Shown here one piece after another: positions 21,654-29,893 of a stretch of 52,676 nt of DNA; the stretch's first letter is position 1; each line of letters starts with the position of its first letter. Both the position numbers and the translations under genes were made by a program. The DNA is from Eggerthellaceae bacterium (GTDB lineage: Bacteria; Actinomycetota; Coriobacteriia; Coriobacteriales; Eggerthellaceae). The notes under the pieces were generated by a model that saw nothing but the letters and a program-made list of their open reading frames with translations, had not been told where the DNA came from and did not search any database. The stretch lies in NCBI GenBank assembly GCA_017434045.1, contig JAFRGA010000092.1, positions 1 through 52,676 on the forward strand, written 5' to 3'.

Positions 21654-23483
21654 ATGCCGGCGGATAACGCATCGCCCAATGTCTCGAACGAAACGACATT
21701 AAACGCAACACCAAACGCAGCTCCGGGCACGACGTCGGATACGGCTTCAGGAGTGACGACAAACGCAGTCTCGAACGCGGCTTCTGGCGGGTTTCCCGTC
21801 GAAGCTTCAGGCGGATACCCCGGCCCAACGCCCGCCGAGCATCCGGGCGCAATGCCTGATGGGTACCCAAGCGTAACACCCATCGGGTGTTCAGGCGAAG
21901 CTCCACGCGGATACCCCAGCCCAACGCCCGCCGAGCGCCCTGGCGCAGCACCAGCCGACATCCCATATGCGGCGCAAAATCAAGGTCCAAGCGGAATCGC
22001 CATTGCCAACATGAATGCGCCCGCCCCCACCATCGATCCCGAAGAGCAGGCCGCCATCAGGAAGCTCGAGGAGCGGCGTGTGCAGGCGCGCCGGAAGCGC
22101 ATCATGAAGATCGCGATCGTAGGCGGCGTTATCGTAGCGCTCATCGGTTTCTGGCTCGTGTCGGGCATGTTGAGGAGCATGTCGGAGTCCAAAGACAACC
22201 ATCCCGAAGTCGCCGTCGTGAAACGCGGGGAGCTCTCGTCCTCCGTTCAGGCTTCCGGTACGTTGAAGCCCAGCTCCTACGTCGCCGTAACGCCCGAGGT
22301 GTCGGGCGTTATCCAGGATGTGATGGTAGTTGAGGGCCAGCAGGTCGTGACCGGCGACGACTTGCTCACGATCAATAACTCCGAACTCGAGAAAGCGCTC
22401 GAAGACGCTGGTGCGGCGCTCGACCACGCACGCCAAAACCTCAGCCTAGCCGAGGCGGGCGTTTCAAGCGCGTGGGATACGTACTACGAGGCCATCGACA
22501 AGTACAATGAAGCTGTCGAGGCCGCGAACGACCAAATCAGCAATGCCTCTACGGTTGCTGATGAGGCCTACGCGAGCGTATACGATGCCGCCATCGCCGC
22601 CATCCCCGCTTCAGCGACCGACGAGGAACGCAAGGCGCTTGAAGAAGCGGCGCAACAAAGAGCCCAAGCTGCCTACGACGAAGCTTACGCAGCAGCTTCT
22701 TCGGTCGACGTGGGCACGTTCGAGCATTCCAGTTACCTTTCGGCCATCGATGCGGCGCAGTCTTCCGAAATCTCCAGCCAGCAAGCTCTTGACGACGCCC
22801 AGCGCGCCTACGACTACGCCGTAGAGCAGGCGAACAAGCGCGTCGTGAAGGCGCCGGCGTCGGGTACGATTTTGGACTTGGTGGCCGTTTCGGGCGCAGC
22901 GGTGGGGGGCGCTTCGGGCGGCACCTCGACCGCCAACCAGGCGCTCATGCAAATTGCCGATTTGGCTGCGTTCGACGTTGATGTGGAAATCAATGAGGTC
23001 GACATTGCCGACGTGAAGACGGGCCAGCACGCTGTTATCACGCTTTCGGCCATTCCCGACCTCGAGCTCGAGGGCACCGTCTCCTCAGTGGCTTCCGTCG
23101 CCTCGAATGCGGCAGGCGAGAACGGCGCCTCAGGCGCCGCGCAGGGCGGCGTCGTCTCGTTCAAGGTGACAATCAAGGTCAACAAACCCAACGATCAGCT
23201 GAAACCCGGTATGTCCGCCTCCGTCAAGATCATGACGAAGGATGAAAAAGACGCCCTGATCATTCCGTCTTCAGCTGTCATAGAGGATGGAAGCGACGCC
23301 TACGTGATGGTCGCGTCCAACGAGGACGCGACCGAGACCGAGATGCGCAAGATCGTCATAGCCGATCGTGCAAGCACGCAAGTTTCCGTTGAGAGCGGGC
23401 TGAAGGAAGGCGAGATCGTGCTCAGCCAGCCTTTGGGGGACGATTCTGGCTCGGCGGCTTCCGCATCGGCCTCAAAAGCATAA
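21654..23483 (+). CDS. MacA/HlyD-type periplasmic adaptor-like efflux protein
   Basis: This 609-residue membrane fusion protein has an unusual cytoplasmic N-terminal part (1-145), rich in Pro, Gly and Ala, with repeats such as GYPGPTPAEHPGA and GYPSPTPAERPGA. A membrane helix follows at about 151-171. Then comes the adaptor body: a barrel-sandwich half (VVKRGELSSSVQASGTLKPS), a long helical hairpin (about 290-420) and the second half (VVKAPASGTILDLVAVSGAA), with a C-terminal LKPGMSASVKI domain. It would bridge the ABC permease to the cell surface. GGGAGG before ATG 21654 sets the start. The two ABC genes follow directly. Confidence 0.9.
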   Translation: MPADNASPNVSNETTLNATPNAAPGTTSDTASGVTTNAVSNAASGGFPVEASGGYPGPTPAEHPGAMPDGYPSVTPIGCSGEAPRGYPSPTPAERPGAAPADIPYAAQNQGPSGIAIANMNAPAPTIDPEEQAAIRKLEERRVQARRKRIMKIAIVGGVIVALIGFWLVSGMLRSMSESKDNHPEVAVVKRGELSSSVQASGTLKPSSYVAVTPEVSGVIQDVMVVEGQQVVTGDDLLTINNSELEKALEDAGAALDHARQNLSLAEAGVSSAWDTYYEAIDKYNEAVEAANDQISNASTVADEAYASVYDAAIAAIPASATDEERKALEEAAQQRAQAAYDEAYAAASSVDVGTFEHSSYLSAIDAAQSSEISSQQALDDAQRAYDYAVEQANKRVVKAPASGTILDLVAVSGAAVGGASGGTSTANQALMQIADLAAFDVDVEINEVDIADVKTGQHAVITLSAIPDLELEGTVSSVASVASNAAGENGASGAAQGGVVSFKVTIKVNKPNDQLKPGMSASVKIMTKDEKDALIIPSSAVIEDGSDAYVMVASNEDATETEMRKIVIADRASTQVSVESGLKEGEIVLSQPLGDDSGSAASASASKA

Positions 23484-23502
23484 AGGGACAAGTGACACAG
23501 GC

Positions 23503-24231
23503 GTGGCCATCCCCGTCATCGACATATGCAATGTGCATCGCGTCTACGAATCGGAAGCTGGTTTCATGCACGCGCTCCGGGGCGTGACCTTGCAGGTAGC
23601 GCGCGGCGAGATGCTGTGCATCATGGGGCCATCCGGTTCGGGCAAATCCACGCTCATGAACACGCTCGGCTGCCTCGACACGCCAACGTTGGGCGTGTAC
23701 AAGCTCGAGGGGCTCGACGTATCGCAGTTGACCGACGACGAGCTCGCCGAACTGCGCGCAACGCGCCTCGGGTTCGTGTTCCAAAGTTTCAACCTGCTGC
23801 CGCGCGCCACCGTGTTGAACAACGTCGTGATGCCGCTCATCTACACCGGCACGCCGCGATCACAGCGGAAAGAGCTCGCCACGAGGGCGCTCGCGGCCGT
23901 GGGATTGCCCTCAGCGTATTTCTACCACAAGTCGAACGAGCTTTCCGGCGGGCAGATGCAGCGCGTTGCCATCGCGCGTGCACTCGTGAACGACCCCGCC
24001 GTCATCCTCGCAGACGAGCCGACGGGCAACCTCGATTCGGCGACGAGCGACATGGTGATGAAGACGTTCTTCCGGTTACGCTCCGAGGGAAAGACCATTG
24101 TCATCATCACTCACGATCCCGAGGTTGCCGCTTGGGCAGACCGCATCGTGCACATTCGCGACGGCAAGTTGCTTACCGACGAGGAAGAACGCGAGATCAT
24201 CGCCCGCACTGGCGGAAGGGGGCGCACATGA
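23503..24231 (+). CDS. MacB-type ABC transporter ATP-binding protein
   Basis: This 242-residue ATPase of the LolD/MacB family has Walker [10 protein letters not shown], a Q-loop near [14 protein letters not shown], signature [15 protein letters not shown], Walker [14 protein letters not shown] and the H-loop ITHDPE. It energises export, with the adaptor upstream and permease downstream. It starts at GTG, 19 bases after the adaptor stop, with a weak ribosome site. Its stop overlaps the permease start by four bases (ATGA), so the two ABC subunits are coupled. The substrate cannot be inferred; relatives export peptides, antibiotics or lipoproteins. Confidence 0.95.
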   Translation: MAIPVIDICNVHRVYESEAGFMHALRGVTLQVARGEMLCIMGPSGSGKSTLMNTLGCLDTPTLGVYKLEGLDVSQLTDDELAELRATRLGFVFQSFNLLPRATVLNNVVMPLIYTGTPRSQRKELATRALAAVGLPSAYFYHKSNELSGGQMQRVAIARALVNDPAVILADEPTGNLDSATSDMVMKTFFRLRSEGKTIVIITHDPEVAAWADRIVHIRDGKLLTDEEEREIIARTGGRGRT

Positions 24232-25442
24232 GTGTTGCCGACCTCTTTCTCGAGACGCTTTCCGCTTTCAACGCGAATCGAGCGCGAAGCCTGTTGACCA
24301 TTCTCGGCATCGTCATCGGCATTGCCGCCGTCATCGGCATGACCGCCATCATCGGCGGCGTCAAAGGAGCGCTTGTTGGCGAGATGGGCCTGACGCAAGC
24401 GCGGCTTGTCATGATCAACTGCACTTACGGAAGCGGCCTGCTCAAAAACGACGTCGAGGACATGGCCAGGGATCTCGATGACAGCTTCGAGGCCATATCC
24501 CCTTTGGTCTTCAGCACTTCTGATATTTCCTCGACAAAGGAAAAGGCTAGAGGTTTGGTTTACGGCACGGGCCCAGAGCACGCGAGCATCATGGGCATGA
24601 ACTTTGTACAGGGCGGTTACTTCACGAAAGCGGACGCCGACTCGGCAAGCCTTGTCGCCGTGATCGAGGAGATGGGCGTGAAGAAGCTGTTCGGTTCAAC
24701 GACGGCCCAGGCCGTAGGGCAGACGGTGCGCATCGGAGGTTCGGAATACGAGATCATCGGCGTGCTTGAATCCACGAGCGCCGAGGAATCGGACAACGTC
24801 AAGGTCTACATGCCGTTCAACACGTGTGCGCAGCGTGTAGCCGGCAGCGCTAACGTCAGCGAGGTGTATGCGCTGGCAAGCGAAGAGACCGACGCCGAGG
24901 CAGCGGCAAACGCCGCGCGCGAGTGGCTCATCGAGCGCTTTCGCATTCCCGAGAGCGAGCAGGACGATTCGCTCTACATCGTCACCATGCAATCGATAAT
25001 CGACCAGCTCAACACCATGATGGCGTCATTCCAGCTTCTCATGACCGTCGTCGCTTCGATTTCGCTGGTCGTCGGCGGTATCGGAATTATGAACATGATG
25101 CTTACGAACGTGACGGAGCGAATTCGCGAGATAGGCCTGCGGAAAGCGCTCGGCGCGCGTCGCCGCGACATCACGCGGCAGTTCCTGCTCGAGTCTGTCT
25201 GCCTGACGCTTATCGGCGGAGTTTTCGGAATCGCTTTAGGCCTTTTGCTCGCGCACGGTTTGGCTGGTATTGCAGGCGCTGCCCTCAGCTTGGGGGAGGG
25301 CGTGACCTTGACGCCCACCATCGGGGTCGACACGGTCTTGTTCGTCGCGGCGATTTGCGTGATGATCGGCATCGCGTTCGGTTACTACCCCGCTCGCCGA
25401 GCCGCCAGGCTCGACCCCGTGGAGTCCCTGCACTACCAGTAG
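24228..25442 (+). CDS. MacB-type ABC transporter permease (FtsX-like)
   Basis: This 404-residue permease has the MacB plan: an N-terminal helix (SLLTILGIVIGIAAVIGMTA), a large extracytoplasmic domain (about 50-270) and three C-terminal helices. The conserved GGIGIMNMMLTNVTERIREI motif leads into GLRKALGARRRDI, and the protein ends YYPARRAARLDPVESLHYQ, as MacB proteins typically do. The start is fixed by the ATGA overlap with the ATPase gene; the longer frame upstream belongs to a shadow. With the two previous genes it makes a full tripartite-like efflux pump adapted to a monoderm. Confidence 0.95.
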   Translation: MSVADLFLETLSAFNANRARSLLTILGIVIGIAAVIGMTAIIGGVKGALVGEMGLTQARLVMINCTYGSGLLKNDVEDMARDLDDSFEAISPLVFSTSDISSTKEKARGLVYGTGPEHASIMGMNFVQGGYFTKADADSASLVAVIEEMGVKKLFGSTTAQAVGQTVRIGGSEYEIIGVLESTSAEESDNVKVYMPFNTCAQRVAGSANVSEVYALASEETDAEAAANAAREWLIERFRIPESEQDDSLYIVTMQSIIDQLNTMMASFQLLMTVVASISLVVGGIGIMNMMLTNVTERIREIGLRKALGARRRDITRQFLLESVCLTLIGGVFGIALGLLLAHGLAGIAGAALSLGEGVTLTPTIGVDTVLFVAAICVMIGIAFGYYPARRAARLDPVESLHYQ

Positions 25443-25482
25443 AAACGGATTGCCCGATTCCGTCACAGCTCCACGGCGCGGT

Positions 25483-27429
25483 CTACGCGAGGCCGTTGGT
25501 CGCAAGTTCGACGGTCTTGCCCTCGTCGACGTGAACGAGGGTTCCCTTATCGGCGATTACCTCGGTTTTTGAGTCGAAATCAACCCAGCCTTCGTCGGTG
25601 TAGATCTTGTCCGACGAATCGGCGAACTCGGGGCTAATCGATGCCAGGACATAGTAGTCGCCTGCGGGCAACGTCGCACTCACAAGAGCGCTTTCTCCTA
25701 TGGGCCACGAAGTTGCCGAGTCCTCGCCGCTCAAGTTACCCGCCTTGAAGAACGTGAAGCACACGAGGCCTTGATCGGCTGCTTTCGCATCGGGATAGCT
25801 GAACTCGATTGCGCCAGTGTTCGCGGGAAGCTTGGAAGGGTGCTCCAAATCGGTGTATCCAGCCTCGTCGATGGCCTGCTTCAGCGCGTCCATGTACTGA
25901 CTGTAGCCCGATCGCTCCAGCACCCACGGCAAAAGCTCGGCCATCTGGGCATAATCTGTAGTGGGAACTATGGCGAGGGCCACGTTCATCCAGAAGTACA
26001 CCTGATCATTGACGGCCATGCCGGCTTTGTCGAGCTTGTACGAGACGATGTTCAAAAGCGACGAGTTGGTGTGGACGCCGCCATAGTCGTTAATGTCTGT
26101 ACCCGTGTGGGCGTTGGGTACGTAGAAAATGCCCCAGCGATGTTCGGGCTGCGCATGTGTGACGGGATTGTCCATGGAGCGCAGCCCGCCTTCCTTGGCT
26201 TGCTCGCCTATGAGCCAGGCACCGTCATTGCCGTCGATCATCATCTCCACGAGGTTGCCCATGATGTCGCTCATGCCCTCGTTTATGGCGCCGGCCTCGT
26301 TGAGGTAAAGGTTGGTGGTCATGGTCGTGCTCGTCAAGCAGTGGGTGAACTCGTGGGCAATGACGTCCGTCGCCGAACCGTAATCCCTCACGCGGCCGAA
26401 CGCGAAGGCCTCCCATCCGTTGCGATACCCCACGTATATGCAGTTGTTTGCAGGCTTGCCACCCTCCTTGTAGTTCATCATGAGGAGCGACGGGGTGCCT
26501 TGGCCGTTTGCGCCTTGCCAGCCGATGGAGTCGAAGAAGTCGTAGATGCGAATGTAATTCTCGTACACCCCGAGGTCGCAGGCGTCTATGGACTCGCCAT
26601 CATCCGCCAAGGGACAGACGAACTTTCCGTTCTCATCTAATTCTTGATGGTCGGCGCACAGGATTTGCCGCTTCGCGTCTCCGAGGAACGCTATATCGCC
26701 TGACTGCTTGTCGAAGAGGACCGGGACGGTGACTTCCCTGGTCGCGCCGTCCTTCGTGATCTCGAAGGTCTCCTCCCTCTGGTCGTAGGCGCTAAAGTCG
26801 AACTCGATTTCCTGACCGCTGAGCGCTTCGACGCTGTTGGGCTCCGAGACGGGCGTGTTGTAAATGTAACCCCCTGCTGTATTTACGTAATTGGCAAGGT
26901 AAGCCATATCGTTGCCGTCGTCCGCAGGCGGTTCGGTGTAGACGACCCAGGCAAGACAGTAGCGGTCGGGAACGCCCGGCAGGGGAATGATGGTCAGAGA
27001 GGTGAACTTGCTTAGAATCTTTGCGTTAGGCATACCTTGGCTTGCGAACTCCTCTACCACCGCCTGCTCCGCTTCCTCCTGCGATATGCTGTCCCTGCTT
27101 GCGGGGGCCAGCTTGACATTGGGGAGAATGGCGCTCACGAGGCCCGTGACCTTGCCGTCCTTGTTCACGATGAGCTTGGCGCTGGCACCGTGCACCAGGA
27201 TGTCGGCTTCCTCCTGGCGGAAGATGTAATAGGTGGTGCCGGTTTCTGTGGGAATCGCGGAAACGAGGTCGAGCTCGGTGGTATCGTCGCCGCCCATGCG
27301 ATCGATAAGGGTGCCGATTACCGCTTGCGCCTCTTCCTCGTTGGTCACGGTGGCATCTGTGACGTCTTTGCCGACAAAGGAGGATACAAGCCCCTCGCCT
27401 TCGATTGCCTCGTGGTAGGCCGCCATCAC
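25483..27429 (-). CDS. M4 (thermolysin-type) metalloprotease, main part of a frameshifted gene
   Basis: This 648-codon frame holds a propeptide-like region (about 1-170; TYYIFRQEEADILVHGASA resembles the FTP/PepSY part) and an M4 peptidase domain. The zinc motif is HEFTHCLT and the third ligand lies in NEAGAINEGMSDIMGN. The catalytic-His block is DYGGVHTNSSLLN. A C-terminal beta domain follows. It lacks a signal peptide because the secretion signal is in the neighbouring frame (27426-27776). Adding one base to a run of five Gs (27456-27460) would join the two frames into one lipoprotein precursor reading ...DAPQSGEPTEEEV. As it stands, the domain could only be made without export, perhaps by reinitiation at the TGATG junction. 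Confidence 0.88.
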   Translation of the reverse strand: MMAAYHEAIEGEGLVSSFVGKDVTDATVTNEEEAQAVIGTLIDRMGGDDTTELDLVSAIPTETGTTYYIFRQEEADILVHGASAKLIVNKDGKVTGLVSAILPNVKLAPASRDSISQEEAEQAVVEEFASQGMPNAKILSKFTSLTIIPLPGVPDRYCLAWVVYTEPPADDGNDMAYLANYVNTAGGYIYNTPVSEPNSVEALSGQEIEFDFSAYDQREETFEITKDGATREVTVPVLFDKQSGDIAFLGDAKRQILCADHQELDENGKFVCPLADDGESIDACDLGVYENYIRIYDFFDSIGWQGANGQGTPSLLMMNYKEGGKPANNCIYVGYRNGWEAFAFGRVRDYGSATDVIAHEFTHCLTSTTMTTNLYLNEAGAINEGMSDIMGNLVEMMIDGNDGAWLIGEQAKEGGLRSMDNPVTHAQPEHRWGIFYVPNAHTGTDINDYGGVHTNSSLLNIVSYKLDKAGMAVNDQVYFWMNVALAIVPTTDYAQMAELLPWVLERSGYSQYMDALKQAIDEAGYTDLEHPSKLPANTGAIEFSYPDAKAADQGLVCFTFFKAGNLSGEDSATSWPIGESALVSATLPAGDYYVLASISPEFADSSDKIYTDEGWVDFDSKTEVIADKGTLVHVDEGKTVELATNGLA

Positions 27430-27776
27430 CTCTTCCTCAGTGGGCTCGCCGCTTTGGGGGCGTCGCTATTCTGGGAATCTTCTCCGCTTTGAGCTGCGTC
27501 GCTTTGCGAATCGTCGCTGTTTTGTGAGGCATCTTGCGTGGCTTCACTTTGAGTAGCGTCACTTTGGGCGGCCGAGCTGCCCTGGCTAGCGTCACTTTGG
27601 GCGGCCGAGCTGCCCTGAGCGGTTTCGCCGCTTTGGGAAACCTCGCCGCTCTCGCTTTGGGCGGCCGAGCTGCCGCTCGAAGTTCCACCGCACGCTGCAA
27701 GCCCGAAACACGTCGCCGACAGGCACACTGCCGCAACGGTTGCCACGATTTTCTTGCTGAAGCTCAATTTCCTCAT
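27426..27776 (-). CDS. Lipoprotein signal and linker of the frameshifted M4 protease
   Basis: This 116-codon frame starts with a lipoprotein signal peptide (lipobox LAAC, Cys29). It continues with a Ser/Gln/Asp/Glu-rich linker made of imperfect SSAAQSDASQ and DSQNSDA repeats, then leaves that pattern abruptly (APKAASPLRKR) and stops at a TGA overlapping the next frame as TGATG. The repetitive linker resumes in the other frame if one base is added at 27456-27460. It is therefore the 5' end of the protease gene rather than an independent lipoprotein. The frame change may be real, programmed, variable or a sequencing error. Confidence 0.85.
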   Translation of the reverse strand: MRKLSFSKKIVATVAAVCLSATCFGLAACGGTSSGSSAAQSESGEVSQSGETAQGSSAAQSDASQGSSAAQSDATQSEATQDASQNSDDSQSDAAQSGEDSQNSDAPKAASPLRKR

Positions 27777-27877
27777 GCCCGCCTCATTTCTCCGGGAAAC
27801 ACCCTTGAGATTGTAGCACCCTGCTTTTAAGGGGGTCGTCCGCTGCCTACTGCTAAACGGGAGCTACCCCCTTTAAT

Positions 27878-27933
27878 GATGCAGACCCTTTCTGTGCAGA
27901 TTACCGATGCAGGTCCTTTCTGCACAGATTACC
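27878..27933. repeat. 28-bp tandem duplication
   Basis: Two consecutive 28-base units (27878-27905, 27906-27933) of the form GATGCAGRYCCTTTCTG ... CAGATTACC differ at four positions. A CCCCCTTTAATGATGCAG stretch just before links them to the AAAGGGG repeat family. Confidence 0.8.
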
Positions 27934-28003
27934 TTTTCGTGCGCTTCCCCCCCCGGATTGTTGTAGGTCGTCGAGAACTTTGCGGATGCTTCTGCAGGCA
28001 GCC

Positions 28004-28354
28004 GTGCACTTCCCCCGAAACGCTGCAGGCAGCCGTGCACTTCGCCTGTTTCCTTGCAGGGGCTCCATTTCGTGCAAGGAAATCGGGGAAGTGCACGTCA
28101 GAAGGCCCGACGGATACCCGTTTCGCCATGCACTTCCCCCGAAACGCTGCAGGCAGCCGTGCACTTCGAAGAATTCCTTGCACGAGTTCGCAGCAATGCA
28201 AGGATTTGGGGGAAGTGCACGTCGTTGTGCAAGAAAAGAGGGGAAGTGCACGACCACGCATTCAAAGCGCGCGTCGTCGCGCAAGGATTTGGGGGAAGTG
28301 CACGTCCCCGCGCCCGAAGCGCACGGGAATGCGCAAGAACTCGAGGAAGCGCAT
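28004..28354. repeat. GTGCACTTC dyad-repeat cluster 1
   Basis: GTGCACTTC sites (F) at 28004, 28035, 28128 (first base A) and 28159 alternate with the inverted GAAGTGCAC (R) at 28088, 28212, 28243, 28295 and a decayed one at 28346. Same-orientation neighbours are 31 bases apart (later 52 and 51). Each F-to-R distance across a dyad is 53. The F-R pairs form 62-base hairpins with a second inner stem (CCTTGCA/TGCAAGG). The cluster fills the divergent gap between the M4 protease gene and a nitroreductase gene. A second cluster with the same geometry lies at 38634-39060. Open frames here are not genes. Confidence 0.9.
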
Positions 28355-28453
28355 TCCGCCTCAAGTAGTGTGTAATTCAACTCGGCTTTCGGAATACAAG
28401 CGGCTTCCAGAAGGTATCATGTCGGGAAACGACAACAACGGAGAGGGCTGGCT

Positions 28454-29131
28454 ATGACCATGATGGATACCATACGCGCACGTCATTCAGTGCGCGAGTA
28501 CGATGGGCGTGCTCCCGAGGGCGAAGCGCTCGCGGCGTTGCGGGCGGTTATCGATGAATGTTCCCGCGAAAGCGGGCTCAACATCCAGCTTGTCTTGGGT
28601 AATCCCGAAGCGTTCCAGGTCGTCGCACGTTTCGGGCTCGTGCATGGCGTCGACACCAACATCGCCTTCGTAACCGCCAACGGCGGCAGAGACGACGAGG
28701 CCATAGGCTTCTGGGGGCAGAAGATCGTGCTCGCTGCTCAGGAAGCGGGGCTGAACACGTGCTGGGTGGCGATGAACTCGCGTCGCAAGAACAAGGCGGC
28801 TTGTGCCGCAGGCGAGAAGGTGCGCATCATCGTCGCCGTAGGTTATGGGAAGACACAAGGCGTGACGCGCAAGACCAAGTCAGTTGAAGAGCTTTCCACG
28901 GTCGAATGCGCGGAAGCTCCAAGCTGGTTTGCGGTTGCCATGGAAGCAGCGCAACTTGCACCCACCGCGATGAACAACCAGAACTTCCACGTCACGCTTC
29001 GCGAGGACGGCAAGACCGTATCCATCGAAGCACCGAAGGGCGGCTGGAACACGGTTGACCTCGGCATCGTCAAGCGCAACTTCCAGGAGGCTGCAGACGA
29101 GCTCGGCGCCGATTGGCGCTGGGAGAGCTAG
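28454..29131 (+). CDS. Nitroreductase family protein
   Basis: This 225-residue FMN-dependent oxidoreductase of the small nitroreductase group has IRARHSVREYDGRAP (FMN-binding Arg/Ser block, 8-22), GFWGQKIVLAAQEAGLNTCW in the middle and MEAAQLAPTAMNNQNF near the C-terminus (Pro-Thr-Ala-Asn-Gln loop that contacts FMN). The order of motifs, with the APTAMNNQ block late, matches the nitroreductase subgroup that duplicates the fold in one chain. Substrate unknown; relatives reduce nitro compounds, flavins or quinones. GGAGAGG before the ATG supports the start. Confidence 0.9.
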   Translation: MTMMDTIRARHSVREYDGRAPEGEALAALRAVIDECSRESGLNIQLVLGNPEAFQVVARFGLVHGVDTNIAFVTANGGRDDEAIGFWGQKIVLAAQEAGLNTCWVAMNSRRKNKAACAAGEKVRIIVAVGYGKTQGVTRKTKSVEELSTVECAEAPSWFAVAMEAAQLAPTAMNNQNFHVTLREDGKTVSIEAPKGGWNTVDLGIVKRNFQEAADELGADWRWES

Positions 29132-29156
29132 AGCGGAAAACTTTCATTTTATTCAA

Positions 29157-29456
29157 TCATGCTAGCTTATCGCGGGTTGTCAGGAAGAACAGCCCGGCGC
29201 ACGCCAAGCAGATCGCGCCGATCACGATAACGGCGATGCTGTCGGTGGCCCCGAGCAGCGCGCTCAAGACGAACGGCTGGGCCACGAGTGCGAGACCGCG
29301 CGTGGCGAACAAGGCGCTCGTCGCCTGGCCTGCGGGAACGTCGGCTTCGTTTGCCGCCTTCGCCCACATCACCTTCCACCCTTCAGCACGCCCCCCGTCC
29401 CTTCGGCACACCAGGTTCACGTTCCGTTCGTACCGCCCTTCCCTTAGAATAGCCAA
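29157..29456 (-). pseudogene. C-terminal remnant of an MFS transporter
   Basis: The frame encodes 99 codons, of which the last 60 look like the final two helices of a major-facilitator transporter (GQATSALFATRGLALVAQPF, then a last helix and a short tail TTRDKLA). The first 40 residues do not resemble the family, and the remaining ten helices are absent upstream, where another gene begins. It is most likely a truncated pseudogene. A real two-helix small membrane protein is the alternative. Confidence 0.45.
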
Positions 29457-29480
29457 CGTGAGGAAAGCGGATCATCGAAC

Positions 29481-29792
29481 ATGGCGAATGGGGTCCGATC
29501 TATGGGCAGCAAGAAGCGCTCGGCGCGCGCGAAGCAAATAGCCGAATTCAAATCCCAGCTCGGAAGCGATATGGATACGATTTTCGAGCGCGAGGAGAAG
29601 CGCCAGGCAGGTTTGGACAAGGAGAAAGCCGACGCGCTGCGCTACAAGGCTTGCGAGTCTAAGAACCGCTATTCGTGCCGAAGTGATGCAGAAGAGGCCA
29701 TTCGATTGTGCGCTGAACATGGAACCACGGGCTTGCACAGTTACCGATGCCCCCATTGCAAAGGCTGGCACCTCACCTCCAAACAGTATTGA
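29481..29792 (+). CDS. Small zinc-ribbon protein
   Basis: This 103-residue protein has a basic N-terminal region and a helical middle. Its C-terminal knuckle motif has KACESKNRYSC followed by YRCPHCKGWHLTSKQY. The pattern C-K-x-Y...Y-x-C-x-x-C-x-x-W-H-L-T is seen in many short phage and actinobacterial proteins of unknown role that probably bind zinc. The start is uncertain: ATG at 29481 has GAGGAAAG rather far away, and ATG at 29502 has GGGG eight bases upstream. It is likely an independent gene. Confidence 0.65.
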   Translation: MANGVRSMGSKKRSARAKQIAEFKSQLGSDMDTIFEREEKRQAGLDKEKADALRYKACESKNRYSCRSDAEEAIRLCAEHGTTGLHSYRCPHCKGWHLTSKQY

Positions 29793-29893
29793 TAGCAGCG
29801 TCTATGTCGATAGGCTTTTGTCAATGCGCCAAACTCAGGCAACCCGAGCGCATTTGTCGATATAGGCCAAACAACGATTGGTAGAATTGCGGC

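Noticed and set aside
27876..28457. 193-codon plus-strand frame before the nitroreductase gene
   Set aside because: It spans the GTGCACTTC dyad cluster; similar open frames appear on both strands there, as expected for dyad repeats and not for coding sequence.
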